Below are positions 24,096 to 33,324 of a DNA stretch of 64,000 nucleotides, piece by piece. The notes below the pieces were generated by a model. It worked only from the letters and a program-made list of their open reading frames with translations. It had not been told where the DNA came from and ran no database searches. The DNA lies in NCBI GenBank assembly GCA_002151545.1, contig CP021237.1:6076001-6140000 (forward strand), written 5' to 3'. Each line of letters begins with the position of its first letter. Positions within the stretch are counted from its first letter, which is position 1. Source of the DNA: Sphingobacteriaceae bacterium GW460-11-11-14-LB5 (GTDB lineage Bacteria; Bacteroidota; Bacteroidia; Sphingobacteriales; Sphingobacteriaceae). The position numbers and the translations under genes were made by a program.

Positions 24096-24487
24096 GAAAA
24101 ACGATATTGATTTTAGCAAATATGGGGAATTAAAATTTAATTCGCCACGGAGGCACAGAAGCGCCGAGAAATTTATTTATCGTTGTAGCGAGGCTCGTAT
24201 TTGTAATGTGCAATACGTGACGATGCAATCGTCATGCTCAGTCATCCTCGTTTCAAACGAGGACGATAATGCTGAAGAACTAAAACAAAAAAGGCAACCA
24301 TTAATGGATTCTAAATAATGGTCCTCATTCCCGCGCAGGCGGGAATCTTAATGTAGTCTACACGCCCTACCAAGGCATTACGATTCCCAATCAAGTTGGG
24401 AATGACGATACCTCGTATCCTGTTATATCCACTCCAACATTTTTCGGAAAAAAATGCTTGCTCACGATGAGATCTTGTTAGCAAGTA
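24096..24487. repeat. Repeat-filled spacer with three palindromes
   Basis: No convincing gene. It holds a CGCCACGGAGGCACAGAAG-type fragment (24142), the perfect-arm palindrome TCCTCGTTTCAAACGAGGA (24245-24263), ATTCCCGCGCAGGCGGGAAT (24327-24346) and ATTCCCAATCAAGTTGGGAA (24383-24402). Three differing hairpins share the frame GTCATCC/ATTCC ... GGAATGACG. Confidence 0.75.
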
Positions 24488-24513
24488 ACAAAAAAGGCAA
24501 CCATTGGTTGCCT
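24488..24513 (-). terminator. Terminator of the pseudouridine synthase gene
   Basis: AGGCAACCATTGGTTGCCT, a perfect inverted repeat with an A-run on its left, giving a U-run on minus-strand RNA. It is 9 bp after the stop. Confidence 0.88.
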
Positions 24514-24521
24514 CTTAAATT

Positions 24522-26111
24522 CTATTTTATTAAATGTTTAATCTGGATCAGTTCATGATCTTCAAGATAGCGCCATCTGCCACGAGGTAGGTCTTTCTTG
24601 GTTAAATTGCCATATACCACACGATCTAGTTTTTCTACATTGTAACCCAGGTGTTCGAAAATACGGCGAACAATTCTGTTTTTACCGCTGTGAATCTGGA
24701 TGCCGATTTCTTTTTTGGTACCACCTGCCACATAAGAAATGTTATCAGGTTTAATCAATCCATCTTCCAGTTCTAAACCAAAAGCAATTTTGTTTAAATC
24801 GCCTTGTGATAAAGCCTTATCTAACTCAACATTATAAATTTTGGTGATACCGTTTTTAGGATGTGATAATTTATCCGCTAAATCACCATCGTTTGTCATT
24901 AATAATAAACCTGTGGTGTTGCGGTCTAAACGACCAACCGGATAAATACGCTCACGGCTTGCTTTGTCAACCAATTGCATTACTGTCCGGCGTTCCTGCG
25001 GATCGTCGGTAGTGGTGATGTAATCTTTTGGTTTGTTTAATAAAACGTAAACTTTTTTCTCGCGTTTCAATAACTCTCCGTTGTAACGCACTAAATCTTT
25101 TGCCGGGTCAACTTTATGCCCTAATTCGGTAATGGCTTCTCCGTTTACGGTAATAATGCCGGCAGCAATTAACTCATCGGCCTTACGGCGAGAGCAGATG
25201 CCTGCATTTGAAATATATCTGTTCAGGCGAATTAAGCCTTTATCTTCATTTGTTTTGCGGCCCTGGGTAATTACAGTCCGCTCCGGGCGGTTAAATTCTG
25301 TATCTCTTGGTTGGGCTTCCTCACGTTTTCTAAACGGACGGGTATCGCCTTCTCTCGGCTCTCTAGGCTTTACATCTCTTGAACTTCCAGCACTTGGCTT
25401 GAAATCATCTGATTTGCCCCTTGATTTGTACTCTTTGTAACCACCTTCTCTAGGTTTGAAATCTCTCGGTCCGCCATCTTTCGATTTGAAATCACGGTCG
25501 CCTGTTCTTGGCTTGTAATCTCTCGGTCCGCCTTCTCTGGATTTAAAGTCGCGGTCGCCAGTTCTCGGTTTAAAATCTCTCGAATCTCCATCCTTAGATT
25601 TGAAATCGCGTTCTCCTGTTCTTGGCTTATAATCTCTTGCACCACCTTCTCTTGGTTTAAAATCTCTGTCTCCTGTTCTTGGTTTGTAATCTCTCGATCC
25701 GCCATCTCTCGATTTAAAATCACGGTCTCCGGTTCTTGGTTTATAATCTCTCGATCCACCTTCTCTGGATTTGAAGCTGCGGTCTTCTGATTTTGAGTTG
25801 TTATCTTTTGATTTAAATTCGCGGTCTCCAAATTTGAATCCTTTCGACTCTCCATCTTTCGATTTAAAATCACGGTCTCCTGTTCTTGGCCTGAAGTCTT
25901 TTTTGTCTCCGAAAGATTTTGATTTGAAATCTTTACCGTCTGCGCTTCTGGGTTTGAAGCCCTCTTTTGAATCGGATGATTTTTTGAATTTGCTGTCTTT
26001 GTCGTCTGATCTTCTTCTGTCAGACCCGGCCGAACTACTTCTGCCTTCTGTTTTTCGACTGCCTGGTTTGGACTTGTCATCCCGACTGTTCCTGTTGTTT
26101 TTATTTATCAT
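24522..26111 (-). CDS. RluB/RsuA-family pseudouridine synthase with long repetitive N-terminal tail
   Basis: 529 residues. The C-terminal 240 are a standard RsuA-type enzyme: S4 RNA-binding domain (IRLNRYISNAGICSRRKADELI), then the catalytic block YPVGRLDRNTTGLLLMTNDG with the active-site Asp, and KIYNVELDKAL. The first 285 residues are low complexity, with about seven copies of a 19-residue unit of the form RDYKPRTGDRDFKSREGGS, rich in Arg, Lys, Asp and Gly. Such a tail probably binds RNA or ribosomes and is not folded. Similar but shorter tails are known on RluB homologues. It has its own terminator. Confidence 0.93.
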   Translation of the reverse strand: MINKNNRNSRDDKSKPGSRKTEGRSSSAGSDRRRSDDKDSKFKKSSDSKEGFKPRSADGKDFKSKSFGDKKDFRPRTGDRDFKSKDGESKGFKFGDREFKSKDNNSKSEDRSFKSREGGSRDYKPRTGDRDFKSRDGGSRDYKPRTGDRDFKPREGGARDYKPRTGERDFKSKDGDSRDFKPRTGDRDFKSREGGPRDYKPRTGDRDFKSKDGGPRDFKPREGGYKEYKSRGKSDDFKPSAGSSRDVKPREPREGDTRPFRKREEAQPRDTEFNRPERTVITQGRKTNEDKGLIRLNRYISNAGICSRRKADELIAAGIITVNGEAITELGHKVDPAKDLVRYNGELLKREKKVYVLLNKPKDYITTTDDPQERRTVMQLVDKASRERIYPVGRLDRNTTGLLLMTNDGDLADKLSHPKNGITKIYNVELDKALSQGDLNKIAFGLELEDGLIKPDNISYVAGGTKKEIGIQIHSGKNRIVRRIFEHLGYNVEKLDRVVYGNLTKKDLPRGRWRYLEDHELIQIKHLIK

Positions 26112-26303
26112 GATACGCTTTTAACCACATTAAAAATGCGGGTTGCAAATTTATGAAAAATTGATGAACATAACAATTTTCAGAGCGGAAAAATTAGATA
26201 AAAAAATAGCCTCTAAAATAGAAAAATTCGCCTGAAAATCAAAATTTAAAATCCACGTTTAAAGTACTTTAAGGGCTGATTTTGGAGGGTATTTTTGTAA
26301 CTG

Positions 26304-26335
26304 TTTGATAATGTGCTTATTATTTTTTACCTTTG
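26304..26335 (+). promoter_or_regulatory. Bacteroidota promoter of the lytic transglycosylase gene
   Basis: TTTG at 26304-26307, a 20-bp gap, and TACCTTTG at 26328-26335. Both elements match the consensus, 39 bp before the ATG. Confidence 0.65.
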
Positions 26336-26366
26336 CCAACGTTTTTATATAAGTTCACCAAAAAAA

Positions 26367-26372
26367 GGAGGA
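26367..26372 (+). promoter_or_regulatory. Strong Shine-Dalgarno sequence (AGGAGG)
   Basis: A full AGGAGG a few bases before the ATG at 26375. Most other genes here have no such motif, so this one stands out and fixes the start. Confidence 0.7.
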
Positions 26373-26374
26373 AA

Positions 26375-27157
26375 ATGTTAAAGAAACACATCGTACCATT
26401 TGCGGTAGTGGCAACACTATTTATCTTGGCAAAAGTGTTCGCTTACCAAATGCCCTTAGCACAAAAAAGTCTTTTAAAAGAAGAAAAATTAAACACTACA
26501 ATACCCAAATCTGATAGCCTGGAAGTTGAAAGCGCGCAAAAGCCGCTATCTTTAATGGCACAGTTAAATTTTGCAGAAGAAACCCTGCCCTTAGGCGATA
26601 AAAAGGTAGAACGCAAAATGAAAAAAATCCTTGCAGCACACAGTTACGGAAATACACAAACCAATCAATTGCATGCGAAAGCAGCAAAATGGTTTCCGGT
26701 AATTGAGCCTATTCTCGCTGCGTACGGAATTCCCAACGATTTTAAGTATTTGGCCCTGGTCGAATCTGGAATGGCGGAAGGAGTTTCTCCAAAAGGTGCA
26801 GCCGGAATCTGGCAGTTTATGCCTGGCACAGCCCGTACCTACGGATTAAGAGTAAACGGAAATGTTGATGAACGCTATAATCTGCGCAAATCGACAATTG
26901 CTGCCTGCAAATACATTAAAGAAATGTATAAAGGTTTAGAAAGCTGGACCTTGGTAGCTGCGGCTTACAATGTTGGCGACGGACGCCTGCGCAAGCAGAT
27001 CAATAATCAAAATCAGGATAATTACTACAAAATGAAGCTGAACCGTGAAACGGGTGGCTATGTTTATAAAGTGATTTCTATGAAACAGATTATGGAGCAC
27101 CCGAAACGTTACGGTTACGAAAAACCGAGATTATTATTGGCCTACAACGCCGAGTAA
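26375..27157 (+). CDS. Lytic transglycosylase (SLT domain)
   Basis: 260 residues. It cleaves peptidoglycan between MurNAc and GlcNAc. N-terminal hydrophobic anchor or signal (HIVPFAVVATLFILAKVFAYQ, split: HIVPFAVVATLFILAK, VFAYQ). The SLT domain at about 100-215 has the catalytic Glu in ALVESGMAEGVSPKGAAGIW, then QFMPGTARTYGL, RYNLRKSTIAACKYI and WTLVAAAYNVGDGRL. This is the MltD-type arrangement but without LysM repeats. Start 26375 is set by AGGAGG; a TTG 42 bp upstream lies in the -7 box. A terminator follows. Confidence 0.93.
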   Translation: MLKKHIVPFAVVATLFILAKVFAYQMPLAQKSLLKEEKLNTTIPKSDSLEVESAQKPLSLMAQLNFAEETLPLGDKKVERKMKKILAAHSYGNTQTNQLHAKAAKWFPVIEPILAAYGIPNDFKYLALVESGMAEGVSPKGAAGIWQFMPGTARTYGLRVNGNVDERYNLRKSTIAACKYIKEMYKGLESWTLVAAAYNVGDGRLRKQINNQNQDNYYKMKLNRETGGYVYKVISMKQIMEHPKRYGYEKPRLLLAYNAE

Positions 27158-27187
27158 TATAATTAAGATAAAGACAAGCATTTGGTA

Positions 27188-27223
27188 AGGCGTCCCGGTT
27201 TTAAATCGGGACGCTTTTTTTTT
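27188..27223 (+). terminator. Terminator of the lytic transglycosylase gene
   Basis: GCGTCCCG pairs with CGGGACGC and is followed by a T-run of nine. Confidence 0.92.
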
Positions 27224-27535
27224 GGAAACTGATCACACAGATTGTCGGATTACATAGATTTGTTTTTTTACTAAACGCTAACCACTAATTTTTTTTAGAG
27301 CTATAGATTGATAGGAGAATTTTTCATGCATCACGCTAACTAATGAACCAATGACCAATGAACTAATGACCAATGAACCAATAAATATTTAGCCGCGGAG
27401 GCACGGATCAACACGAAATAGTTTTACCATATGAGGAATAGAAGGTCATTTAAGTGTATGTGTGTCTAGATGCATTGGTCATTTATTATATGCTTTTCAT
27501 TATTATCAAACACAAAATATCAAATCAGTGTTTTT
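27224..27535. other. Gene-free spacer with short dispersed repeats
   Basis: About 310 bp with no ORF. It contains ATCACACAGATTGTCGGATT (27230), a run of AATGAACCAATGACC units (27341-27382) and AGCCGCGGAGGCACGGATC (27391). These match repeat fragments seen near 24142, 42540 and 49005. Confidence 0.6.
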
Positions 27536-27620
27536 CCTAAACCCTAAACCCTAAACCCTAAACCCTAAACCCTAAACCCTAAACCCTAAACCCTAAACCC
27601 TAAATCCTAAACCCTAAATC
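27536..27620. repeat. Heptamer array (CCTAAAC)n, telomere-like
   Basis: About 12 copies of CCCTAAA, perfect except for two CCTAAAT-type variants near the right end. The C-rich strand is plus, as at 12059. The unit is the same heptamer as the plant telomere repeat. Confidence 0.95.
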
Positions 27621-27679
27621 ATACTAACCAATGACCAATGAACGATTGAACTAATAAATCAATTTCCTTTCTTTGTATT

Positions 27680-28726
27680 ATGTTCAAACTGCGCATCAAT
27701 AAAATCATCAATCAACCTGGCGATAACATTACCTTTCAATTTGAGGAGGTGGATGAACCATATCCGAAGTATCTGGCGGGTCAGTTTATTTCATTGATTT
27801 TTCAGGGAAAACATAAGGAAATAAGGCGATCATATTCTTTTAACAGCTCGCCTGATGTGGATGAGCCATTATCGATTACCGTGAAACGCGTAGAGAATGG
27901 AGAGATTTCCAGGTTTCTCCACCATAAAACTTCGGTAAATGATATTCTTTTGGCGCAGGAACCACAAGGGATGTTCAGCTATTTGCCAGATGAAAACTTA
28001 GAAAGAGATCTTTTTCTGTTCGCGGCGGGGGTGGGAATCACGCCATTATTCTCGATTTTGAAAACGGCTTTAGTGCGTGAGAAAAAATCGCTGGTTACAC
28101 TGGTTTATAGCAATCGGTCGATGGAGGATGCATTGTTTTATGATGAACTGAGCGAATGGCAAAAAAAATATCCTGAAAGGTTAAAGATTGTATGGGTGTT
28201 TAGCAATAGCAAAAATCTAATGACGGCCAGACTGAACAAATTCTATATCGAAAAATTACTCAAAGAACATTTACATTTTGATCGGAATGATGCGCTGTTT
28301 TATAGTTGTGGACCAATTATTTACATGGATTTATGCCGGATTACTTTGCTGGGTGTGGGTTTCGATATCAAACAGATTAAGAGAGAAACCTTTGTGCTGC
28401 CGGAAGATGAGGTGGATGAGGATGATGGCTCTGCAGAAAAGGTGGTAGATAAAAATACCTATTCGGTCGTTTTAAATTTTAAAGGAGAAATTTATCACCT
28501 CGATGTGCCCTGGCCAAAAAGGATTTTGGATGTTGCGCTCGAAAATAAAATCAAACTTCCCTATAGCTGTCGTGGAGGAGTGTGTAGTACCTGTGTAGCC
28601 AACTGTACCAAAGGTGGCGTAAGAATGGATTATAATGAAGTACTTACTGATGATGAGTTGGAAAGAGGCAGGGTTTTGGTTTGTACCGGGCATCCAACGG
28701 AGAATGGAACAACGATAGCGTGGTAG
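27680..28726 (+). CDS. PaaE-like ferredoxin-NAD(P)H reductase with C-terminal 2Fe-2S domain
   Basis: 348 residues. Order: FAD-binding barrel (about 1-100, RRSYSFNSSP holds the R-x-Y-S motif), NAD(P)-binding domain (about 105-240, AAGVGITPLFSILK, FYSCGPIIYMD), and plant-type ferredoxin domain (about 260-348, PYSCRGGVCSTCVANC plus LVCTGHP, four Cys). This is the layout of the PaaE subunit of phenylacetyl-CoA epoxidase and related reductases. No paa genes are adjacent, so it probably feeds another oxygenase or desaturase. It stands alone. Confidence 0.88.
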   Translation: MFKLRINKIINQPGDNITFQFEEVDEPYPKYLAGQFISLIFQGKHKEIRRSYSFNSSPDVDEPLSITVKRVENGEISRFLHHKTSVNDILLAQEPQGMFSYLPDENLERDLFLFAAGVGITPLFSILKTALVREKKSLVTLVYSNRSMEDALFYDELSEWQKKYPERLKIVWVFSNSKNLMTARLNKFYIEKLLKEHLHFDRNDALFYSCGPIIYMDLCRITLLGVGFDIKQIKRETFVLPEDEVDEDDGSAEKVVDKNTYSVVLNFKGEIYHLDVPWPKRILDVALENKIKLPYSCRGGVCSTCVANCTKGGVRMDYNEVLTDDELERGRVLVCTGHPTENGTTIAW

Positions 28727-29180
28727 ATTAGTTCATTTGTTCACCAGTGCATTGGTTAGCCTGGTGCTCACAGTGGCATCGTCATCTCGAGTGGAGAGAA
28801 AACAGAGACGAGAGACTTTTTAATATGTTGGTTAGATTCCGCTTTAAACAATGGCCTTAAAAAATCAGGGATAAAATTTATCTACGTTATCACTTATATA
28901 AGCTAGCGCTGGATATTGGCTGCTGGCGGTTTTTCTTCAAAATATAAAACCATTGCATCATTTTAAGCGTTTGTGAGGTAGGGTGAAAATTTTTTTTACG
29001 CTTTTAATTTGTTTCTTCTCTTTACCTCTGATTTTCTTAGAAATAGAAGTTGAGATTATGACAATTAATCCTTAATCAAGATTGGTTTTGACTTTCATTT
29101 TGATAAAATTTTTAGCATTTTTGCGGATTGAAATTTTGTCTTTTTAAAGGCTCAATTTTGCCTCCAACTTTTAATAAAAT
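28727..29180. other. Gene-free spacer before uvrA
   Basis: About 450 bp, AT-rich. There is a GTTCATTTGTTCACCAGTG fragment of the AATGACC-type repeat at the left, and CATCTCGAGTGGAGAGAAAA with ACGAGAGACTTTTT at 28790-28822. No gene or clear hairpin otherwise; the uvrA promoter should be here. Confidence 0.5.
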
Positions 29181-32093
29181 ATGAGCAATAAATCTGTCGA
29201 CCTCGGTGAGCAAAAAGATGTAGAAGTATATGGCGCGAGGGTACATAATTTAAAGAATATAGATGTCAGTTTTCCGCGCAACCAACTTGTTGTTATAACA
29301 GGGTTAAGTGGTAGCGGTAAATCTTCATTGGCTTTTGATACCATTTATGCAGAAGGACAGCGCCGTTATATGGAAACATTTAGCGCTTACAGCCGTCAGT
29401 TTATGGGCGGGATGGAGCGTCCTGATGTAGATAAGGTTTCGGGACTGAGTCCGGTTATTGCCATTGAGCAAAAAACCACTAGCAAAAATCCGCGCTCTAC
29501 CGTAGGTACCATCACCGAGATTTACGATTTTATGCGCTTGCTTTATGCACGTGTTGCCGATGCCTATTCGTACAATACCGGCGAAAAGATGGAGCGCATG
29601 AGCGAAGATCAGATTCTGCAGAATATCTTTAATAAATTTGATGGGGTAGCTGTGAATATCCTTGCACCTGTTGTAAAAGGCAGAAAGGGGCATTACCGCG
29701 AACTTTTTGAGCAGATTCGTAAGCAAGGTTATGTAAAGGTTCGCATAGATGGTGAAATAAAAGATATTACCGCTAAAATGCAGGTAGATCGTTATAAAAT
29801 CCACGATATCGAAGTGGTGATTGACCGCCTGATTATTGATGTTAAGGATAAAAAACGCTTGCTCGATTCATTGCAGATTGCGATGAAGATGGGTAAAGGC
29901 GTAATCAAAATTAGCGACAAGGATAATAACGTTGCGCATTTCAGTAAGTTTTTAATGTGCCCAACTACGGGTATTTCTTACGATGAGCCTCAGCCGAACA
30001 GTTTTTCATTCAACTCGCCATATGGGGCCTGCGAGCGTTGCGATGGTTTAGGTTATATCTTCGTGGTGGATAAAGAATCGGTGATTCCGAACCCCAAACT
30101 GAGTATTTTAAATGGTGGTTTAGCGCCACTGGGCGAATATAGAGACATCTGGATGTTCCAGGTGTTAAAGGCCCTGGCTAAAAAATATAATTTCTCGCTT
30201 TCTACCCCGATCGAAAAACTGGGCGATGAAGTGATCAATATTATCTTAAATGGTACACATGACCTGATTAATGTGGCTGTTGAGTATAATAAATGGAACG
30301 TTCAGAATTATAATATCACTTTTGATGGTATTATTAAGATGCTCGAAGAGCAGAACGAAAAAAGGGGCGAGGCTGCGGTTGACGATATGGAGACTTTCCG
30401 TAAACTGAAAACCTGTCCGGAGTGTAATGGCGCCAGGCTGAAAAAAGAAAGTCTGCATTTCAAGGTGGATGGTAAGAATATTTTCGAACTGTCATCAATG
30501 GACATTTTTAACCTGCATAGCTGGTTTGAAAAAGTAGACGAACGCCTTACCGATCGCCAGAATATTATTGCAAAGGAAATTTTAAAGGAAATTAAAGCCA
30601 GGATCGGGTTTTTAACTGATGTGGGTTTAACTTATTTAACTTTAGATCGTACAGCGCGTACACTTTCTGGTGGCGAGGCGCAACGAATCCGTTTGGCTAC
30701 ACAGATCGGCTCGCAGTTGATGAACGTCATGTACATCCTCGACGAGCCAAGTATCGGTTTGCACCAGCGTGATAACGAACGTTTGATTAATGCACTTAAA
30801 AATCTTCGTGATCTTGGAAACACCGTTTTGGTGGTAGAGCACGATAAGGATATGATTTTGGAAGCCGATTGGGTAATTGATGTCGGCCCGGGAGCAGGTA
30901 TTCATGGCGGAACAGTAGTGGCAGAAGGGACTGCAGCACATATTTTAAAATCGAAAACCTTAACTGCCGATTACCTCAACGGCAGAAAGAAAATTGAAAC
31001 ACCAAAAACCCGTAGAAAAGGCAATGGACATAAACTTTCGATTGTTAAAGCAACCGGTCATAACTTAAAAGAGGTTTCGGTAGATTTTCCTTTGGGTAAA
31101 TTTATTGCCGTAACAGGTGTTTCGGGTAGTGGTAAATCCAGTTTGATTACCGAAACTTTGTATCCTATTTTAAATCATCATTTCTTCAGGGCGAAAAAAC
31201 AACCTTTGCCTTACGAGAAAATTAATGGGTTAAAAGAAATTGATAAGGTAATTGAAATTGATCAGGCACCTATCGGCAGAACGCCACGCTCAAATCCTTC
31301 TACTTATACGGGAGTGTTTTCTGACATCAGAAATCTGTTCGTGCAGTTGCCTGAGGCAAAAATCCGTGGTTACAAGCCGGGTCGTTTCTCTTTTAACGTA
31401 AAGGGTGGTCGCTGCGAAACCTGTCAGGGTGCAGGTTTAAAGGTAATCGAAATGAATTTCTTACCTGATGTGCAGGTGCCTTGCGAAGAATGTGGAGGGA
31501 AAAGATATAACAGGGAAACTTTAGAAGTTCGTTTCCGCGGAAAATCGATTAGTGATGTGCTGGACATGAGTATCGAAGATGCCTGTAATTTCTTCGAAAA
31601 TATCCCCATCATCTACAGGAAGATTAAAACATTGAAAGATGTTGGTTTAGGTTACATTACTTTGGGGCAATCGTCGGTTACCTTATCAGGAGGAGAGGCA
31701 CAGCGTGTTAAACTGGCTACCGAACTTTCTAAAAAAGATACCGGAAAAACCTTCTACATATTAGATGAACCTACAACCGGACTTCACTTCGAAGATATTA
31801 ATGTGCTTTTGGGCGTGTTACAAGAACTGGTTGATAAAGGAAATACCATTTTGGTAATCGAACATAACTTAGATGTGGTGAAAGTAGCCGATTGGGTAAT
31901 CGATTTAGGTGAAGAAGGTGGTGCTGGTGGCGGAAGGATTTTATTCGAAGGTACACCGGAGGGTTTAATCCAGAATCCGATCAGCTTAACCGGAAAGTTT
32001 TTGAAAAAGGAAATGGATTGGGAGAAGGGGTTTGAAGAGTCCGGAGTCAGTAGTCCGAAGTCCGAAGTCAAAGCGTCCAGGAAGAAGAAATAA
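29181..32093 (+). CDS. uvrA: Excinuclease ABC subunit A
   Basis: 970 residues. DNA-damage sensor of nucleotide excision repair. There are two ABC ATPase modules: Walker A GLSGSGKSS and GVSGSGKSS, signatures TLSGGEAQRIRLA and TLSGGEAQRVKLA. Zinc fingers are seen as CERCDGLGYI/CPECNGARL and CETCQGAGLKVI/CEECGGKRY. The core ends near FLKKEMDWEKG. The last 20 or so residues (EESGVSSPKSEVKASRKKK) are an added tail read from a 7-bp periodic repeat at 32037-32078. No SOS box is recognised. Confidence 0.98.
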   Translation: MSNKSVDLGEQKDVEVYGARVHNLKNIDVSFPRNQLVVITGLSGSGKSSLAFDTIYAEGQRRYMETFSAYSRQFMGGMERPDVDKVSGLSPVIAIEQKTTSKNPRSTVGTITEIYDFMRLLYARVADAYSYNTGEKMERMSEDQILQNIFNKFDGVAVNILAPVVKGRKGHYRELFEQIRKQGYVKVRIDGEIKDITAKMQVDRYKIHDIEVVIDRLIIDVKDKKRLLDSLQIAMKMGKGVIKISDKDNNVAHFSKFLMCPTTGISYDEPQPNSFSFNSPYGACERCDGLGYIFVVDKESVIPNPKLSILNGGLAPLGEYRDIWMFQVLKALAKKYNFSLSTPIEKLGDEVINIILNGTHDLINVAVEYNKWNVQNYNITFDGIIKMLEEQNEKRGEAAVDDMETFRKLKTCPECNGARLKKESLHFKVDGKNIFELSSMDIFNLHSWFEKVDERLTDRQNIIAKEILKEIKARIGFLTDVGLTYLTLDRTARTLSGGEAQRIRLATQIGSQLMNVMYILDEPSIGLHQRDNERLINALKNLRDLGNTVLVVEHDKDMILEADWVIDVGPGAGIHGGTVVAEGTAAHILKSKTLTADYLNGRKKIETPKTRRKGNGHKLSIVKATGHNLKEVSVDFPLGKFIAVTGVSGSGKSSLITETLYPILNHHFFRAKKQPLPYEKINGLKEIDKVIEIDQAPIGRTPRSNPSTYTGVFSDIRNLFVQLPEAKIRGYKPGRFSFNVKGGRCETCQGAGLKVIEMNFLPDVQVPCEECGGKRYNRETLEVRFRGKSISDVLDMSIEDACNFFENIPIIYRKIKTLKDVGLGYITLGQSSVTLSGGEAQRVKLATELSKKDTGKTFYILDEPTTGLHFEDINVLLGVLQELVDKGNTILVIEHNLDVVKVADWVIDLGEEGGAGGGRILFEGTPEGLIQNPISLTGKFLKKEMDWEKGFEESGVSSPKSEVKASRKKK
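32037..32078. repeat. Heptad-periodic repeat inside the uvrA 3' end
   Basis: GAGTCCG GAGTCAG TAGTCCG, then AAGTCCG AAGTCAA AGCGTCC: period 7 without slip. The same type is intergenic at 47031-47065 and 53819-53852. Confidence 0.85.
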
Positions 32094-32138
32094 TCCGAGT
32101 TTGGAGGTCAGAATGATCAAGGTAACAGGTTTTAACGA

Positions 32139-32257
32139 TCGTCATCCTGAACTTATTTCAGAGGCTATTTCAATTGAATGGTTTTGTCATCCTGAGCCTG
32201 TCGAAGGACCTGATTAAATTTGTGTTAAGTGTTTCGACAAGCTCAGCATGACGAGCG
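32139..32257. repeat. REP-like elements after uvrA
   Basis: CGTCATCCTGAACTTATTTC plus AG (half-element) is followed by GTCATCCTGAGCCTGTCGAA, and by its inverted partner TTTCGACAAGCTCAGCATGA plus CG. This second kind (CTTGTCGAA core) recurs at 36066-36122. Confidence 0.8.
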
Positions 32258-32316
32258 TATTAATTTAACTAATCATTACATCTTCCATCTTACATTACCC
32301 ATTTTACATTATACAC

Positions 32317-33084
32317 ATGATTTTCACCGATACCCATACCCATTTATATTACGAGCAAGATGCGGAAAAACAGAAGCAATTGATGGAGCGCTGTTTTGAG
32401 AACGACGTTAACCGTTTGTTTTTGCCCAATGTTGATGTGAAATCGATTGCCATGATTGATGACCTGGTCGCGAAATATCCGGCAAACTGTTTTGCCATGG
32501 CTGGTTTGCACCCTTGTGATGTGAAAGAAGATTACCTCAGCCAATTAGACGAAATTTACAACAGTATTTCCGGGCGTAAAATTTATGCCATTGGCGAAAT
32601 TGGCATCGATTTATACTGGGATAAAACTACTTTGGCGATTCAGCAAGATGCTTTTCGCAAACAGATTGGCTGGGCAAAAGATTTAGGTTTGCCGATTGTG
32701 ATCCATTGCCGCGAAGCTTTTGATGAGGTTTTCGAATTGTTGGAAAGTGAAAGGGATGAAAAACTACGTGGGATATTCCATTGTTTTACCGGCAATTTAG
32801 CACAGGCAAAGCAGGCCATCGATTTAAATTTCTATTTAGGTATTGGTGGCGTGGTTACTTATAAAAAAGCCGGATTGGACCTGGTATTATCCGAAATTCC
32901 TTTGACTAACCTGGTTTTAGAAACAGATTCGCCTTATCTGGCTCCGGTTCCTTTCCGTGGTAAACCCAATGAGAGTAGTTATTTGATTTATGTTGCCCAA
33001 AAACTGGCCGATATTTACGGCGTTTCTATGGAAGAAATCGCAGATGTAACTACTGAGAACTCGAAGAAAATTTTCGGAGTTTAA
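32317..33084 (+). CDS. TatD-family metal-dependent hydrolase
   Basis: 255 residues. TIM-barrel nuclease family. Metal ligands: TDTHTHLYY at the N-terminus, GEIGIDLYWD, PIVIHCREAFDEV, GIFHCFTGN and LETDSPYLAPVPFRGK, all in the usual order. TatD proteins act as 3'-5' DNases, and some members remove D-amino acids from tRNA. It stands alone between REP-like repeats. Confidence 0.93.
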   Translation: MIFTDTHTHLYYEQDAEKQKQLMERCFENDVNRLFLPNVDVKSIAMIDDLVAKYPANCFAMAGLHPCDVKEDYLSQLDEIYNSISGRKIYAIGEIGIDLYWDKTTLAIQQDAFRKQIGWAKDLGLPIVIHCREAFDEVFELLESERDEKLRGIFHCFTGNLAQAKQAIDLNFYLGIGGVVTYKKAGLDLVLSEIPLTNLVLETDSPYLAPVPFRGKPNESSYLIYVAQKLADIYGVSMEEIADVTTENSKKIFGV

Positions 33085-33104
33085 GCATTAGTTTATTACC
33101 TGGC

Positions 33105-33168
33105 CATCATGCTGAATTTAGTTCAGCATCTTTATAGCCAGATTTTGAAACAAGTTCAGGATAACAAC
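33105..33168. repeat. REP-like element
   Basis: CATCATGCTGAATTTAGTTC plus AGCATC forms hairpin 1; a partly decayed second half ends with AACAAGTTCAGGATAAC. Confidence 0.7.
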
Positions 33169-33324
33169 TATATCGAATTTCTTGTATTGCAAAATGATGG
33201 CTTAAAATTTATTATATTGGCAATATATTAACGATTTTTGGCTTTTTTGTTGCTAAATTAAAAATACAGACTCGCCATTTGTAATTTTTTAGTTTCTTTG
33301 TGGTGAGCAACCTTCACCAACCAA

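Noticed and set aside
24094-24318. 74-residue plus-strand reading frame
   Set aside because: Made almost wholly of dispersed repeat sequence (GGAGGCACAG and an ACGAGG palindrome); no start signal or recognisable protein.
25370-26080. 236-residue reading frame in another frame of the pseudouridine synthase tail
   Set aside because: Long only because the 57-bp DNA repeat lacks stops in that frame; composition (NQE, LNRE) is a frame-shifted image of the real repeat.
27536-27620. Chromosome end or eukaryotic contamination suggested by the telomere-type repeat
   Set aside because: Both flanks are ordinary bacterial genes with Bacteroidota promoters, and similar heptads occur throughout the window.
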